A stretch of 38,111 nucleotides of DNA from Bacillota bacterium (GTDB taxonomy: Bacteria > Actinomycetota > Aquicultoria > Aquicultorales > Aquicultoraceae): the NCBI GenBank assembly GCA_023511485.1, contig JAIMBH010000024.1:1-38111 (forward strand), in the 5' to 3' direction. Positions 8,831 through 17,658 of this stretch are shown here, one piece after another (the first letter of the stretch is position 1; the number at the start of each line of letters is the position of its first letter). The notes beneath the pieces are model-generated. The model saw only the letters and a list, made by a program, of their open reading frames with translations. It had not been told where the DNA came from and did no database searches. A program made the position numbers and the translations under genes.

Positions 8831-9531
8831 GGCTAGGGGTGGTTTTTGACCTTGACGATACGCTATATCTTGAGCGCGACTATGTGCAAAGCGGCTTTAA
8901 AAGTGTTGCCAGCTTGTTGCAAGACAGGGCTGGGATTGACAGTGAGCAGGCGTTTGAGAGTTTATGGGGTTTTTTTGAAAAGGGCGTGCGCGGCAACTCT
9001 TTTGACCTGCTCTTTGAGGTTTATCCTGAGCTGTCAGGGCAGGTTAAAATAGAGGACTTGGTGCAAGCCTACCGTGCGCATGAGCCAATAATTGAGCCAA
9101 TAGCAGGTGTGGTGGATTTAGTCTATGAGCTGCGGGGCAGGGGATGCCGGCTAGGTCTATTATCCGATGGGCCCCTGAAGAGCCAGCAAGCCAAATTAAG
9201 AGCACTTAGCCTCGAGGACGCATTTGAGCCACTTGTCCTAACGGATGCCTGGGGGCGCAATTTTTGGAAGCCGCACCCAAGAGGATATGAGCTCTTTGCC
9301 AAGACCTGGGGCTTTCATCCACAGGAGATGGTCTACATCGGGGACAATCCGGAAAAGGATTTTCTCTGCCCCAATAAACTTGGCTGGCATACCATACGCC
9401 TGAAAATAAAAGGCCAGCTTAGATTTGCAGAGGAGCCCGTCTCCCCCGATTATGCGCCTGGTTTGGAGGCTAGCAGTTTTGCTGATTTAAGAGAGCTGCT
9501 GGATAGATTAATTGTAAACCTAGTAAGCTAG
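8821..9531 (+). CDS. HAD-superfamily hydrolase
   Basis: This 236-residue haloacid-dehalogenase-like phosphatase has all four motifs. They are FDLDDTLY with the nucleophile Asp10 and Asp12, LLSDG near 112-116, the Lys in FWKPHPRGYE near 150, and YIGDNPEKDF near 171-180. Start GTG 8821 has AAGGAGG at 8807-8813, 7 bp upstream, inside the ATP-grasp gene it overlaps. It probably removes phosphate from an intermediate made with or for the ATP-grasp enzyme; the substrate is unknown. The last codons form the left arm of a long inverted repeat that continues past the stop codon. Confidence 0.82.
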   Translation: MAVRLGVVFDLDDTLYLERDYVQSGFKSVASLLQDRAGIDSEQAFESLWGFFEKGVRGNSFDLLFEVYPELSGQVKIEDLVQAYRAHEPIIEPIAGVVDLVYELRGRGCRLGLLSDGPLKSQQAKLRALSLEDAFEPLVLTDAWGRNFWKPHPRGYELFAKTWGFHPQEMVYIGDNPEKDFLCPNKLGWHTIRLKIKGQLRFAEEPVSPDYAPGLEASSFADLRELLDRLIVNLVS

Positions 9532-9554
9532 TAAGGTTAACAATTAATCTATCC
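9501..9554 (+). other. Long near-perfect inverted repeat at the 3' end of the HAD gene
   Basis: Arms at 9501-9521 and 9534-9554 are complementary at 20 of 21 positions, around a 12-nt loop that contains the HAD stop codon. A T run does not follow directly. A second, AT-only 8-bp stem (9562-9569 with 9576-9583) comes right after. The element could protect mRNA 3' ends, attenuate the downstream aminotransferase gene, or be a REP-like sequence. Confidence 0.7.
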
Positions 9555-9598
9555 GGCTTATAAGAAAAATCGTGTTTTTTCTTAGTGAGGTTAAAGCG

Positions 9599-10804
9599 AT
9601 GAGTCTTGCGATAGATGGCGGAAAACCGATTCGCACAGAGCCCTTTGCGCCTTGGCCGTACTTTGCTGAAGATGAGATCGAGGCAGCGGCAAGGGTCCTT
9701 AAATCGGGCAAAGTCAACTACTGGACCGGTGAAGAGGGGCGGCTTTTTGAGAAAGAGTTTGCTAAGGCAGCTGGCTGCAAATATGCGGTTGCAGTTGCCA
9801 ACGGTACTGTTGCCCTTGAGCTTGCTTTATACGCCCTTGGTATTGGCCCGGGAGACGAGGTCATTGTCCCCAGCCGCACTTTTATTGCCTCGGCAAGCTG
9901 TGCTGTCATGCGAGGTGCAGTCCCTGTAGTTGCTGATGTCGATGCCGAGAGCCAAAACCTGACCATCGAGGCAATAAGAGCTGCCCTCACACCAAAGACC
10001 AAGGCGATAATTGCCGTTCATCTAGCTGGCTGGCCTTGCGATATGGACCCCATTATGGAGCTAGCTCGCAAGCATGGCCTAAAAGTAATTGAGGACTGTG
10101 CGCAAGCCCACGGCGCAACTTATAAGGGGCGCCCGGTTGGCTCGCTGGGAGATGTGGCCGCCTTTTCCTTCTGCCAAGATAAGATTCTAACCACCGGCGG
10201 TGAGGGTGGCATGCTCACCACTAACGATAAAGATGTTTGGGAGAAGGCTTGGTCATTTAAAGACCACGGCAAAAGCTTTGAAGCTGTCTACCACCGGGTG
10301 CACCCCCCGGGTTTTCGCTGGGTCCATGAGTCCTTTGGAACCAACTGGCGGATGACCGAGATGCAATCAGCAATCGGAAGGGTGGTTTTAAAAAAGCTCC
10401 CAGGGTGGGTCGATACCCGCCGCCTGTATGCAAGCATCCTAACAGAGAGGCTATCAAAGTTACCGGCCATCCGGGTCACATCGCCGCCAAAAGACTTTGG
10501 GCACTCCTATTATAAGTACTATATTTTCATCCGTCCAGAAAAGCTCAAGGGGGGCTGGGATCGAAACCGCATCATGGCAGCTGTCCATGCCGAAGGAATA
10601 CCTTGCTCAACAGGAAGCTGCAGCGAGATATATCTTGAGAAGGCCTTTGAAAACAAAGGTTTGAAGCCGGCCGGGCGACTCAAGGTCGCAAAAGAACTGG
10701 GTGAGACAAGCCTGATGTTTCTCGTTCACCCCACGCTTTCTGAGAAAGATATAGAAGACACCTGCCTCGCTGTTGAGAAGGTTATGGCTGAGGCAGCAAT
10801 ATAG
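9599..10804 (+). CDS. DegT/DnrJ/EryC1/StrS sugar aminotransferase (first copy)
   Basis: This 401-residue PLP-dependent aminotransferase installs an amino group on a keto-sugar nucleotide (or a keto-cyclitol) using Glu or Gln. Fold-type I signatures are present: the cofactor-binding Asp166 in KVIEDCAQAHG and the Schiff-base Lys195 in FSFCQDK just before GGEGG. The N terminus (IDGGKPIR) resembles the AHBA-synthase/StsC side of the family. I chose ATG 9599 because GAGG at 9587-9590 is 8 bp upstream; an in-frame ATG at 9572 would fall in the AT-rich hairpin. It probably acts on the 4-keto product of the dehydratase at 361. It is not a close copy of the aminotransferase at 19493. Confidence 0.88.
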   Translation: MSLAIDGGKPIRTEPFAPWPYFAEDEIEAAARVLKSGKVNYWTGEEGRLFEKEFAKAAGCKYAVAVANGTVALELALYALGIGPGDEVIVPSRTFIASASCAVMRGAVPVVADVDAESQNLTIEAIRAALTPKTKAIIAVHLAGWPCDMDPIMELARKHGLKVIEDCAQAHGATYKGRPVGSLGDVAAFSFCQDKILTTGGEGGMLTTNDKDVWEKAWSFKDHGKSFEAVYHRVHPPGFRWVHESFGTNWRMTEMQSAIGRVVLKKLPGWVDTRRLYASILTERLSKLPAIRVTSPPKDFGHSYYKYYIFIRPEKLKGGWDRNRIMAAVHAEGIPCSTGSCSEIYLEKAFENKGLKPAGRLKVAKELGETSLMFLVHPTLSEKDIEDTCLAVEKVMAEAAI

Positions 10805-10847
10805 CCACCAATCTTTTATAATAATTAAAATTCAAGCGTATTTACAT

Positions 10848-10878
10848 TAACCGATTTCTTGGAAGAACATGCTATAAT
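10848..10878 (+). promoter_or_regulatory. Extended -10 promoter for the second glycan block
   Basis: TGCTATAAT at 10870-10878 is a perfect TGn-TATAAT extended -10. TTAACC at 10848-10853 is a weak -35 at 19 bp. A transcript would start near 10885, about 90 nt before the dehydratase at 10976. This is the clearest promoter inside the locus and supports reading 10976-21318 as its own operon. Confidence 0.55.
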
Positions 10879-10884
10879 ATGGTA

Positions 10885-10913
10885 GGTCCTTGTTTACTTT
10901 GATACTAAGGGCC
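10885..10913 (+). other. Hairpin at the start of the second-block leader
   Basis: ggtcctt (10885-10891) pairs with aagggcc (10907-10913), 7 bp with one G-U pair, and ATTTTAATAA follows. It lies at the predicted 5' end of the message, so it could be a weak attenuator or a stabilising 5' hairpin. Confidence 0.35.
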
Positions 10914-10975
10914 ATTTTAATAAGTAATGTACCAGAGACCAAAGCCAATTCACAGTAATAGACGAAGGAAGCGCC

Positions 10976-12037
10976 ATGAAAGATTTTTATAAAGGCCTAA
11001 AAGTGCTCATTACAGGCGCAGCCGGAACCGTCGGAAGAGAGATAGTAAGGCAACTCTCTCTCCTTGAGCCTGCAGAGCTCAGATTAGTGGATAATAACGA
11101 AACAGAGATGTTCTTCCTTATGGAAGAGTACAGGCATCAAGACATCCACTGCTTTCTAGGCGATATAAGAGACAGAGATAAAGTAGAAAAGCTTTGCAAA
11201 GACATCGATGTAGTTTTCCACTGTGCTGCTTTTAAGCATGTGATTCTCTCTGAATACAATCCTTTTGACGTTGTGCAAACCAATGTTATCGGCGTTGAAA
11301 ACGTCATAAGAGCCGCAACAAACCAAAATGTAAAGTATGTTCTCTTTACAAGCAGCGATAAGGCCGTAAACCCAACAAGCGTTATGGGCGCATCAAAACT
11401 ACTTGGAGAAAAGCTTATAACCGCTGCTAACGCTATAAAAAATGGAAGCAGTACCATTTTTAGCAGCACAAGATTTGGAAATGTTATGGGGTCTAGAGGC
11501 TCCGTTGTCCATCTCTTCATGAAGCAGGTCAAAAGCGGTGGTCCTGTTACGATCACCGATCGAAGGATGACGAGATTTGTCATGACCGTTGAGGAAGCTG
11601 CAAGGCTGGTACTAAAATCGGTCACGATTGCCCGCGGAGGAGAAGTATTTGTTGCCAAGATGCCAACAATAAAAATACCTGATCTCGCAGAGATTATAAT
11701 TGATACTCTTGCCCCAAGATATGGGTATCACCCCGCAGACATTGGCGTTGTCGAGATTGGAGCCAAACCCGGCGAGAAATTGTACGAAGAGCTGATGAGC
11801 AACGAAGAGGTTCGCCGCTCCCTAGAGCTTGATGACATGTTTGTGATCACGCCAGCGTTTAGGTCAATATATCAATCAATAAGCTATGAATACCCGCAAA
11901 TTGTCTCCAATACAGTAAATAAACCTTATGTCTCTTCCATAGAGAAGCCATTATCAAAAGAAGAACTTTGGCGGTATTTGATTAGTAAAGGTGTTTTGGG
12001 CAAATCCGAGGATAACCTGGTGGAGGTAACCAAATGA
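10976..12037 (+). CDS. Soluble nucleotide-sugar 4,6-dehydratase (CapD/PseB-like)
   Basis: This 353-residue extended SDR of the polysaccharide-biosynthesis CapD family has no membrane domain. It has the NAD-binding ITGAAGTVGRE (12-22) and a C-terminal substrate part. The active site reads TSSDKAVNPTSVMGASK (about 125-141), with Met137 in the usual Tyr position and Lys141. This marks a UDP-GlcNAc-type 4,6-dehydratase rather than an epimerase. It has a good ribosome binding site (AAGGAA 10965-10970) before ATG 10976. Its stop overlaps the sulfoquinovose synthase start (ATGA), so the two are translationally coupled. With the DegT enzyme at 19493 it would make a 4-amino-4,6-dideoxy sugar; the product stereochemistry is not known. 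Confidence 0.86.
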   Translation: MKDFYKGLKVLITGAAGTVGREIVRQLSLLEPAELRLVDNNETEMFFLMEEYRHQDIHCFLGDIRDRDKVEKLCKDIDVVFHCAAFKHVILSEYNPFDVVQTNVIGVENVIRAATNQNVKYVLFTSSDKAVNPTSVMGASKLLGEKLITAANAIKNGSSTIFSSTRFGNVMGSRGSVVHLFMKQVKSGGPVTITDRRMTRFVMTVEEAARLVLKSVTIARGGEVFVAKMPTIKIPDLAEIIIDTLAPRYGYHPADIGVVEIGAKPGEKLYEELMSNEEVRRSLELDDMFVITPAFRSIYQSISYEYPQIVSNTVNKPYVSSIEKPLSKEELWRYLISKGVLGKSEDNLVEVTK

Positions 12038-13212
12038 GAATCCTGGTATTGGGTGCGGATGGTTACCTTGGCTGGCCAACCTGTATGTATTTTTCACAGC
12101 GGGGCCATGATGTCACGGGGATAGATAACTATTTTCGCCGCAACGCTTCCCGTGAACTAAATTGCGAGCCCTTGATAGCAAATCCAGACCTTCTACAGCG
12201 GGCAAGGATATGGGAGAAGATATCCGGCAAGAAGATACACATACATATAGGAGATGTAACCGATTACTCCTTTCTTAAGGAAATATTCACCGAGTATAGA
12301 CCGGATACAGTCGTGCACTATGCCGAGCAGCCCTCTGCCCCCTATTCTATGATGGATCGTGATAAAGCGGCCTTTACCCTGACAAACAACCTTGTAACCA
12401 CCCTAAACGTCATTTATGCCGTAAGAGAAGTTGCGCCGGATTGCCACATTATCAAGCTCGGCACGATGGGCGAGTACGGCACCCCGAACATCGACATAGA
12501 AGAGGGATGGATCGAAATTGAGCACTTGGGTCGGAAGGATAAGTTTCTCTTCCCAAGGCAGGCAGGCTCTCTTTATCATACAACCAAGATTCAAGACACA
12601 GACATGCTGTGGTTTTATGTCAGAACTTGGGGTCTAAGGGCAACCGACTTGATGCAAGGCCCCGTTTACGGCATATCAACCGATGAGTCGGATCTGGATG
12701 ATCGCCTTTTGCCGCATTTTAACTACGACGATATATTTGGCACCGTGCTAAACCGATTTGTTGTGCAGGCGGTGGTCGGCCACCCGCTGACTATATATGG
12801 AAAAGGCAAGCAGACCAGAGGATATTTAGATATAAGGGATGCCCTATCTTGCGTATATTTGGCAGCCAATAATCGCCCCCTACGCGGTGAGCTAAGGATA
12901 TTCAACCAATTAACTGAAACATTCTCAGTTAACGAGCTTGCCGATAAAGTGAAGCGGTTTGCCGATTGGCATGGCTACAAAGTACAGATCAGACATTATG
13001 AAAACCCCCGGGCAGAAAAAGAAGAGCATTATTATAATCCAAAATATAGCGGGCTTCTCGAGCTTGGGCTCAAGCCCCATTATCTGACAGACGAAGTTCT
13101 TGACAAGATGTTTAGGGTTGTTGAGAAATACAGAGACAATATTTACGAGCACCAGATACTAAGAGGAATTAAGTGGATGCAAGAAACAAGTAAAGAGCCT
13201 GTGGTTATGTAA
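12034..13212 (+). CDS. sqdB: UDP-sulfoquinovose synthase (SQD1/SqdB/Agl3 family)
   Basis: The enzyme combines UDP-glucose with sulfite to give UDP-sulfoquinovose, a C6-sulfonated sugar used in sulfolipids and in some archaeal glycans. The 392-residue protein follows SQD1 along its length. It has GADGYLGW (7-14), EQPSAPYSM (98-106), KLGTMGEYGTPNIDIEEG (141-158) with Thr144, Tyr181 and Lys185 (the catalytic set of SQD1), then YGKGKQTRGYLDIRD, FNQLTETFSVNELA and the C-terminal EEHYYNPKYSGLLELGL. Start ATG 12034 overlaps the previous stop by 4 bp, with GGAGG a few bases upstream. I see no sulfolipid glycosyltransferase (SqdX/SqdD) that I can name. The sulfonated sugar therefore more likely enters the glycan made by this operon. 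Assignment is by strong remembered similarity; activity is untested. Confidence 0.88.
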   Translation: MRILVLGADGYLGWPTCMYFSQRGHDVTGIDNYFRRNASRELNCEPLIANPDLLQRARIWEKISGKKIHIHIGDVTDYSFLKEIFTEYRPDTVVHYAEQPSAPYSMMDRDKAAFTLTNNLVTTLNVIYAVREVAPDCHIIKLGTMGEYGTPNIDIEEGWIEIEHLGRKDKFLFPRQAGSLYHTTKIQDTDMLWFYVRTWGLRATDLMQGPVYGISTDESDLDDRLLPHFNYDDIFGTVLNRFVVQAVVGHPLTIYGKGKQTRGYLDIRDALSCVYLAANNRPLRGELRIFNQLTETFSVNELADKVKRFADWHGYKVQIRHYENPRAEKEEHYYNPKYSGLLELGLKPHYLTDEVLDKMFRVVEKYRDNIYEHQILRGIKWMQETSKEPVVM

Positions 13213-13288
13213 TAATTCACTTGTTATAGGATGTATAGTACTACTACTAAGCATCCTTTAACTCTCAAATAAAGCGGGGGGACAAGAT

Positions 13289-14374
13289 TTGAGGCAGCCC
13301 ACGCAAGAACTCGCACATAGTAATATCAGTTTCACTGAGAGAGCAAGCTGGCTGATAACCGGTGGCTGTGGATTTATTGGTGTTAACCTGATAGATCACC
13401 TACTTAAGAATATTCCAGGTATAAGGATAAGGATTCTGGACAACCTCTCTGTAGGCAGTAAAGACAATTTGCTGGAGGTTGCTTCCTTTACGCAAAAAGA
13501 GGCTAACTCCATAGCCGACAGACCTACTGGAGTCGAGCTTGTTGTGGGTGATATTACCGATTACGATACGTGCCTTAGCTGCTGCAGGGGAATAAATGTT
13601 GTTGTACACCTTGCTGCAAACACCGGAGTTGCCCCATCGGTTGATTATCCAAGACAAGACATGAAGGCCAATGTAATCGGCACCTTTAACATGCTTGAGG
13701 CATCAAGGCATTCCGGTGTCGAAAAATTCATCTTTGCCTCATCAGGCGCATCCCTAGGAGAAGTCGAGCCGCCTATTGATGAGGAAAAGGTCGCGAGGCC
13801 TGTGTCTCCTTATGGTGCAAGCAAGCTTGCTGGCGAGGGTTATTGTTCGGCTTACTTTCGAACCTTTGGATTGAAAACCATATCCCTTAGATTCGGTAAT
13901 GTCTATGGCCCAAGGTCGAAGAATAAAGAAAGTGTAGTAGCAAAATTTATCAAGAAGGCCTTGAGTGGAGAAGTCCTTGAAATATATGGCGATGGTGAAC
14001 AGACAAGGGATTTCATATATATAGATGACCTGGTGCAGGCCATTATGCTTTCGGCAAAAGCAGATATCGGCGGAGAAGTATTCCAGATAGCAACACACAA
14101 TGAGACTACCATAAATGAGTTGGTCAAGATAATCAGTATGCTTGTAAATGAAAGCGTGGATAAAGAGACGAGAGTAAAACATGTTAGCGCAAGGCCTGGG
14201 GACGTAAAAAGGAATTTCTCAGATATATCAAAGGCGCGTAAGTTGTTAGGGTACAAGCCGGCATTTGACCTAGATGCCGGACTGCGGATTACATTTGAAT
14301 ACTTTGCACAATTTAAGCAAGAGCAAATTGCAAGCTCCTTGCTTATCTGCCATTCATATCGAGCAGCTGAGTGA
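13289..14374 (+). CDS. NAD-dependent sugar epimerase/dehydratase (GalE-like extended SDR)
   Basis: This 361-residue extended SDR has an NAD-binding ITGGCGFIG (23-31), HLAANTGV (107-114) and the catalytic Tyr175-x-x-x-Lys179 in SPYGASK. VYGPRSKN and YGDGEQTRDFIYIDDL follow, typical of UDP-hexose 4-epimerases and UDP-glucuronate decarboxylases. It probably supplies a precursor sugar (for example a UDP-galactose or UDP-uronic acid derivative); which one cannot be read. The start is TTG 13289, with a run of six G 7 bp upstream. The 76-bp gap before it holds a weak 6-bp hairpin (aggatg/catcct). It is not duplicated elsewhere in the window. Confidence 0.82.
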   Translation: MRQPTQELAHSNISFTERASWLITGGCGFIGVNLIDHLLKNIPGIRIRILDNLSVGSKDNLLEVASFTQKEANSIADRPTGVELVVGDITDYDTCLSCCRGINVVVHLAANTGVAPSVDYPRQDMKANVIGTFNMLEASRHSGVEKFIFASSGASLGEVEPPIDEEKVARPVSPYGASKLAGEGYCSAYFRTFGLKTISLRFGNVYGPRSKNKESVVAKFIKKALSGEVLEIYGDGEQTRDFIYIDDLVQAIMLSAKADIGGEVFQIATHNETTINELVKIISMLVNESVDKETRVKHVSARPGDVKRNFSDISKARKLLGYKPAFDLDAGLRITFEYFAQFKQEQIASSLLICHSYRAAE

Positions 14375-14474
14375 ATACCGCAAGATATTGTGCTGTCTTG
14401 TAATCTAATAGGCTGGAGCAACCGTATATTTAACAAATTGCTTAGGGTTGGGCATATGGAGGAGAAGAATCAGC

Positions 14475-15758
14475 GTGTGGTTTTTTAATGCTATCTTATA
14501 TATTTTTATCGCATCTTTACCTTTAGACTATAGTCAATTCAAATTGTTTGGCCTTTTGACGCCAACTGAGATTGTTGCTATCTCTATAATTTATGCTTCG
14601 CTCATCCTTTTTATAGCAAATAAAGCTACTAGGACTTGGCTTATTCAGTTTACGCCTTTTATTGTTGCCTATTTCGCCTTTTCGCTCTTTTTAACATTTT
14701 CAGTGTTTCTAAACACTACACAAGCAACTATGCGATACATATCACACATATGGTCTAGTTTCTTTGTTTTTTTATCCTTGATAGTTTTAATAAAACCACG
14801 AAGCATGCTTTCTAATATCAAATCTATTTTCTTTGTGGTTGGCCTTACTATTGCATGTTTAAATATCGCACAGACATTTATTACACTTCCTATCGAAGTA
14901 GGTAGGGTTGTATATTCAAGGATACCATTCGTAAGCGTTCGGGTATCCTCTATAAATCCGATTTTTGCAGTTAGCGGCACCTTTCTGTTTATTGCGCTAA
15001 TGGTAACAGTGGAAAAGTTAATTCAGCCAACCAGGTTTTTAAAAAGAATGCCATACATTTTTGCGCTTTTAACTCTAGGGATTGGGTTATTAATAAATCA
15101 ATCCAGAAGTATCTTTATTGCAACACTTGCGGCACTTCTAGCTTATTTTGCTATCAAGCTCTCAAGGAATCCCCTAAGAAATATTCTTGTTGCTCTTTCT
15201 CTAGGAATAACCATCCTGTTACATATAAATTATGGTTATATTAACCTTGAATCAATCGTAAATGGCCTCATCTCTCTTGAAGAGCGAACGGTTATTTCTA
15301 GAGTAAATCAATATTATTATGTACGTGATATAATAGCCTCAGGCAGTATTGCAAATATTATTACTGGTTTCGGGCCGGAAATCTACTATTTGGCATCCCC
15401 AGATAGCCGAGATCTGCATAATACATTTATATACACTTTTCTCTCCTACGGAATAGCCGGCATTTCGACCTTAGCTTTGATGCTAATATTATTGACAGTT
15501 CGCTTAGTTAAAAGATTAAACACCGATACAACTCTTTTCTTTAGTATAATTATAGGGCTAATAATTTCCATGAACGGCTATAATGCGTTCAGCTCCTATA
15601 TATTTCCTGTTGTTTACGCTATCTCGTTAACAATAACCAAACTAAGCTATACAACCATAAGCCGACTACCAGAGATTAAAGCGATAAGTCCTACACAAGA
15701 TCAAGGGGATAGCATATGGACAAGAGCAATAATCAAAACTACGGAGCTGCTAAGCTAA
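14475..15758 (+). CDS. Wzy/O-antigen ligase-like polysaccharide polymerase (third copy)
   Basis: This 427-residue polytopic membrane protein is AT-richer than its neighbours. Its C-terminal half has NQSRSIFIATLAA, GFGPEIY and DLHNTFIYTFLSYGIAG (His near 315), the arrangement seen in Wzy_C/O-antigen ligase proteins. Start GTG 14475 is preferred because GGAGGAG at 14458-14464 lies 10 bp upstream; the frame is open to a TTG at 14448 without such a site. It overlaps the methyltransferase gene by 43 bp. As the only polymerase candidate in the second block, it probably polymerises or ligates that block's repeat unit. Sequence is less diagnostic than for enzymes, so the call rests on topology and context. 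Confidence 0.75.
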   Translation: MWFFNAILYIFIASLPLDYSQFKLFGLLTPTEIVAISIIYASLILFIANKATRTWLIQFTPFIVAYFAFSLFLTFSVFLNTTQATMRYISHIWSSFFVFLSLIVLIKPRSMLSNIKSIFFVVGLTIACLNIAQTFITLPIEVGRVVYSRIPFVSVRVSSINPIFAVSGTFLFIALMVTVEKLIQPTRFLKRMPYIFALLTLGIGLLINQSRSIFIATLAALLAYFAIKLSRNPLRNILVALSLGITILLHINYGYINLESIVNGLISLEERTVISRVNQYYYVRDIIASGSIANIITGFGPEIYYLASPDSRDLHNTFIYTFLSYGIAGISTLALMLILLTVRLVKRLNTDTTLFFSIIIGLIISMNGYNAFSSYIFPVVYAISLTITKLSYTTISRLPEIKAISPTQDQGDSIWTRAIIKTTELLS

Positions 15759-16474
15759 CTGACATAAATTATTGGAATAATTACTGGTCATCAGCTGGCA
15801 ACTTAGATACCAGAGCCATCATATCTCTTAGATGGATGCGCGGCTATTTATTTCAAGAAATGAAAGACGTATTTCGATCCAACTTACCAATAAGTGATTC
15901 AAGGGTGTTTTTAGAGATTGGTTGTGCACCGGGTAGGTGGATTGTTTATTTTAGGAAACACTTTGGATACAGATGTTATGGACTGGAGATAAGTGATCAG
16001 GGCTACAAGCAGACGGTTGAGAATCTTTGTGCAGCAAATGTTGACGCTAGGATAATCCAGGCGGACGTGGTTTTTTCAGATGGATTCCTGGAACACTTTA
16101 CCGATTTACAGTCAATAATAGAAAAGCTGGTATCTCTTGTTAAGCCCGGAGGTATTTTAATCTCCTCAATCCCAAACTTAACTGGATTACACAAAGCTTT
16201 TATTGCCCTATCAAAAAAGAAGGCGCATATATTTAACCACCACTATCCAATTACCGCTGAAGCAATTCGCAAGGCCTATGAAAGCCATGGGCTTAGGACG
16301 AAAATATTTCCCGTAGGCTCAGTCATTCCTAAGCTGGTAGGCCATTTTCTAATTAACAAACCACTTAATGTATTATTGCTGGGAATGAAGCATCTTAAAA
16401 TAAACCATTTGTTTGAAAATACTGCAATCTCAAATACGTATATTGTTATTGGCATAAAACAAGACGGTGCATGA
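15716..16474 (+). CDS. SAM-dependent methyltransferase (class I), first copy
   Basis: This 252-residue protein has the SAM-binding motif I as FLEIGCAPGRW (65-75), an acidic residue after beta-2 (GLEISDQG), and SDGFLEHF at the usual position of the SxGvleHf motif. KPGGILISSIPN follows. Such enzymes in glycan clusters usually O-methylate a sugar, often a terminal one. ATG 15716 has AAGGGG at 15703-15708, 7 bp upstream, within the polymerase gene. Its end overlaps the next GT4 gene by 4 bp (ATGA). The acceptor is unknown; cell-wall or lipid targets are not excluded. Confidence 0.82.
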   Translation: MDKSNNQNYGAAKLTDINYWNNYWSSAGNLDTRAIISLRWMRGYLFQEMKDVFRSNLPISDSRVFLEIGCAPGRWIVYFRKHFGYRCYGLEISDQGYKQTVENLCAANVDARIIQADVVFSDGFLEHFTDLQSIIEKLVSLVKPGGILISSIPNLTGLHKAFIALSKKKAHIFNHHYPITAEAIRKAYESHGLRTKIFPVGSVIPKLVGHFLINKPLNVLLLGMKHLKINHLFENTAISNTYIVIGIKQDGA

Positions 16475-17658
16475 TGATTAATGCAAACGATTTACATGTG
16501 TTTTATTGTCTCTATAGAGACTTTCCAGGAAATAGTTCGACAGCATACTATAACTATGCTCGATGCCTTGTAGAGCAAGGTGTACGGGTTACCGTTGTTG
16601 CTGGAAACGATAGGAAAAGCGCTGAAAGCAAAGATCGCAAGTTTATCTCGGGTGTAGATGTTTATCGATTAGAAACAAAATTAAATGACGCAATGTCCGT
16701 ACATCCGACATGGTTTGCAATGAAAGCTTTTTGGTTGATATCAAGATTGGCCCAAGACAAAGCAAACAGCATCCTTCATCAAATAGCATTCCCGAACCTT
16801 GGTCTTGTACTGCAGCCACCACCTTTTTTTAGACTACCGAAAAGGCAGGTGTTAGATATAAGAGCAACCGCTGTCAGAAGAGAGTTCCTTGATCGCTTAT
16901 CATGCAAGATAATTAAATTTCAAGCAGGCTTATTTAAAAATGTTCTAGTTATATCAGAAGAGGTAGCTAAAAGACTAAAGCTCGACTCATACGATGTATT
17001 ACCTATAGGTGTAAATCTTTCTTTATTCAAACGCGATGAAGTAAAACGAGCAAGGCTTAGAGGTAGTCTTGGATTAAAAGATACCGATCTTCTCTTGGTC
17101 TATGTAGGGCATCTAAATCCGAGTAGACGCCTGGACTTGCTCTTAAGAAGTTTTTGGTTAGCCAAGAGCTATATTAAAAATGCAATGGGTACCGATTTAT
17201 CAATGATGATAATTGGAGGTGGCTCTGACTTTGAAAGGTTGCGAAATATTGCCAAGTCTGGTCCCTGCCAGGACAGAACTGTATATTTCGTTGGGCCAAA
17301 ACCCCACGATGAAATCCCTGCTTATTTAAGTGCAGCGGATGTAGGGATCGCCTATATACCTGAGACATCGCAATACTTTTACCAACCACCTATAAAAACA
17401 TATGAGTACCTAGCAAGTGGTCTGTGCACCATTGCAACAAGAACCCTAGGCAATCTAAGAGTTATTGCTGATGGCGATAACGGCATCTTAAGCGATTATA
17501 GAGAAGAAGCAATCGCAAACGCCATTATAAAAGTTGCGGCTAACCCAGAGCTTCGGAAAAAACTCTCTGATAATGCAAGGCAAAGCATCTCAGAATACGA
17601 TTATAGAAGAATCGTTGCAAAAATTTTGGTGCCTTATTACGAAAGGATTTGTCGCTAA
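16471..17658 (+). CDS. GT4-family glycosyltransferase (second copy)
   Basis: This 395-residue GT-B fold protein has an N-terminal domain with RDFPGNSSTAYYNYARCLVE, as in GT4 enzymes. Its C-terminal donor site includes VYVGHLNPSRRLDLLLRSF, a glycine-rich IIGGGSDFERL and PPIKTYEYLASG. The typical E-x7-E pair is not clear; the conserved acidic position appears as the Glu of TYEYLASG. It is probably cytoplasmic, adding a sugar to the second glycan's repeat unit. It is translationally coupled to the methyltransferase upstream, and the GT2 gene starts directly after its stop. Confidence 0.82.
   Translation: MMINANDLHVFYCLYRDFPGNSSTAYYNYARCLVEQGVRVTVVAGNDRKSAESKDRKFISGVDVYRLETKLNDAMSVHPTWFAMKAFWLISRLAQDKANSILHQIAFPNLGLVLQPPPFFRLPKRQVLDIRATAVRREFLDRLSCKIIKFQAGLFKNVLVISEEVAKRLKLDSYDVLPIGVNLSLFKRDEVKRARLRGSLGLKDTDLLLVYVGHLNPSRRLDLLLRSFWLAKSYIKNAMGTDLSMMIIGGGSDFERLRNIAKSGPCQDRTVYFVGPKPHDEIPAYLSAADVGIAYIPETSQYFYQPPIKTYEYLASGLCTIATRTLGNLRVIADGDNGILSDYREEAIANAIIKVAANPELRKKLSDNARQSISEYDYRRIVAKILVPYYERICR

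Noticed and set aside
11137-11658. A 173-codon minus-strand gene opposite the soluble dehydratase
   Set aside because: The plus-strand protein has full catalytic motifs over the same bases; the opposite frame has low complexity and no start signals.
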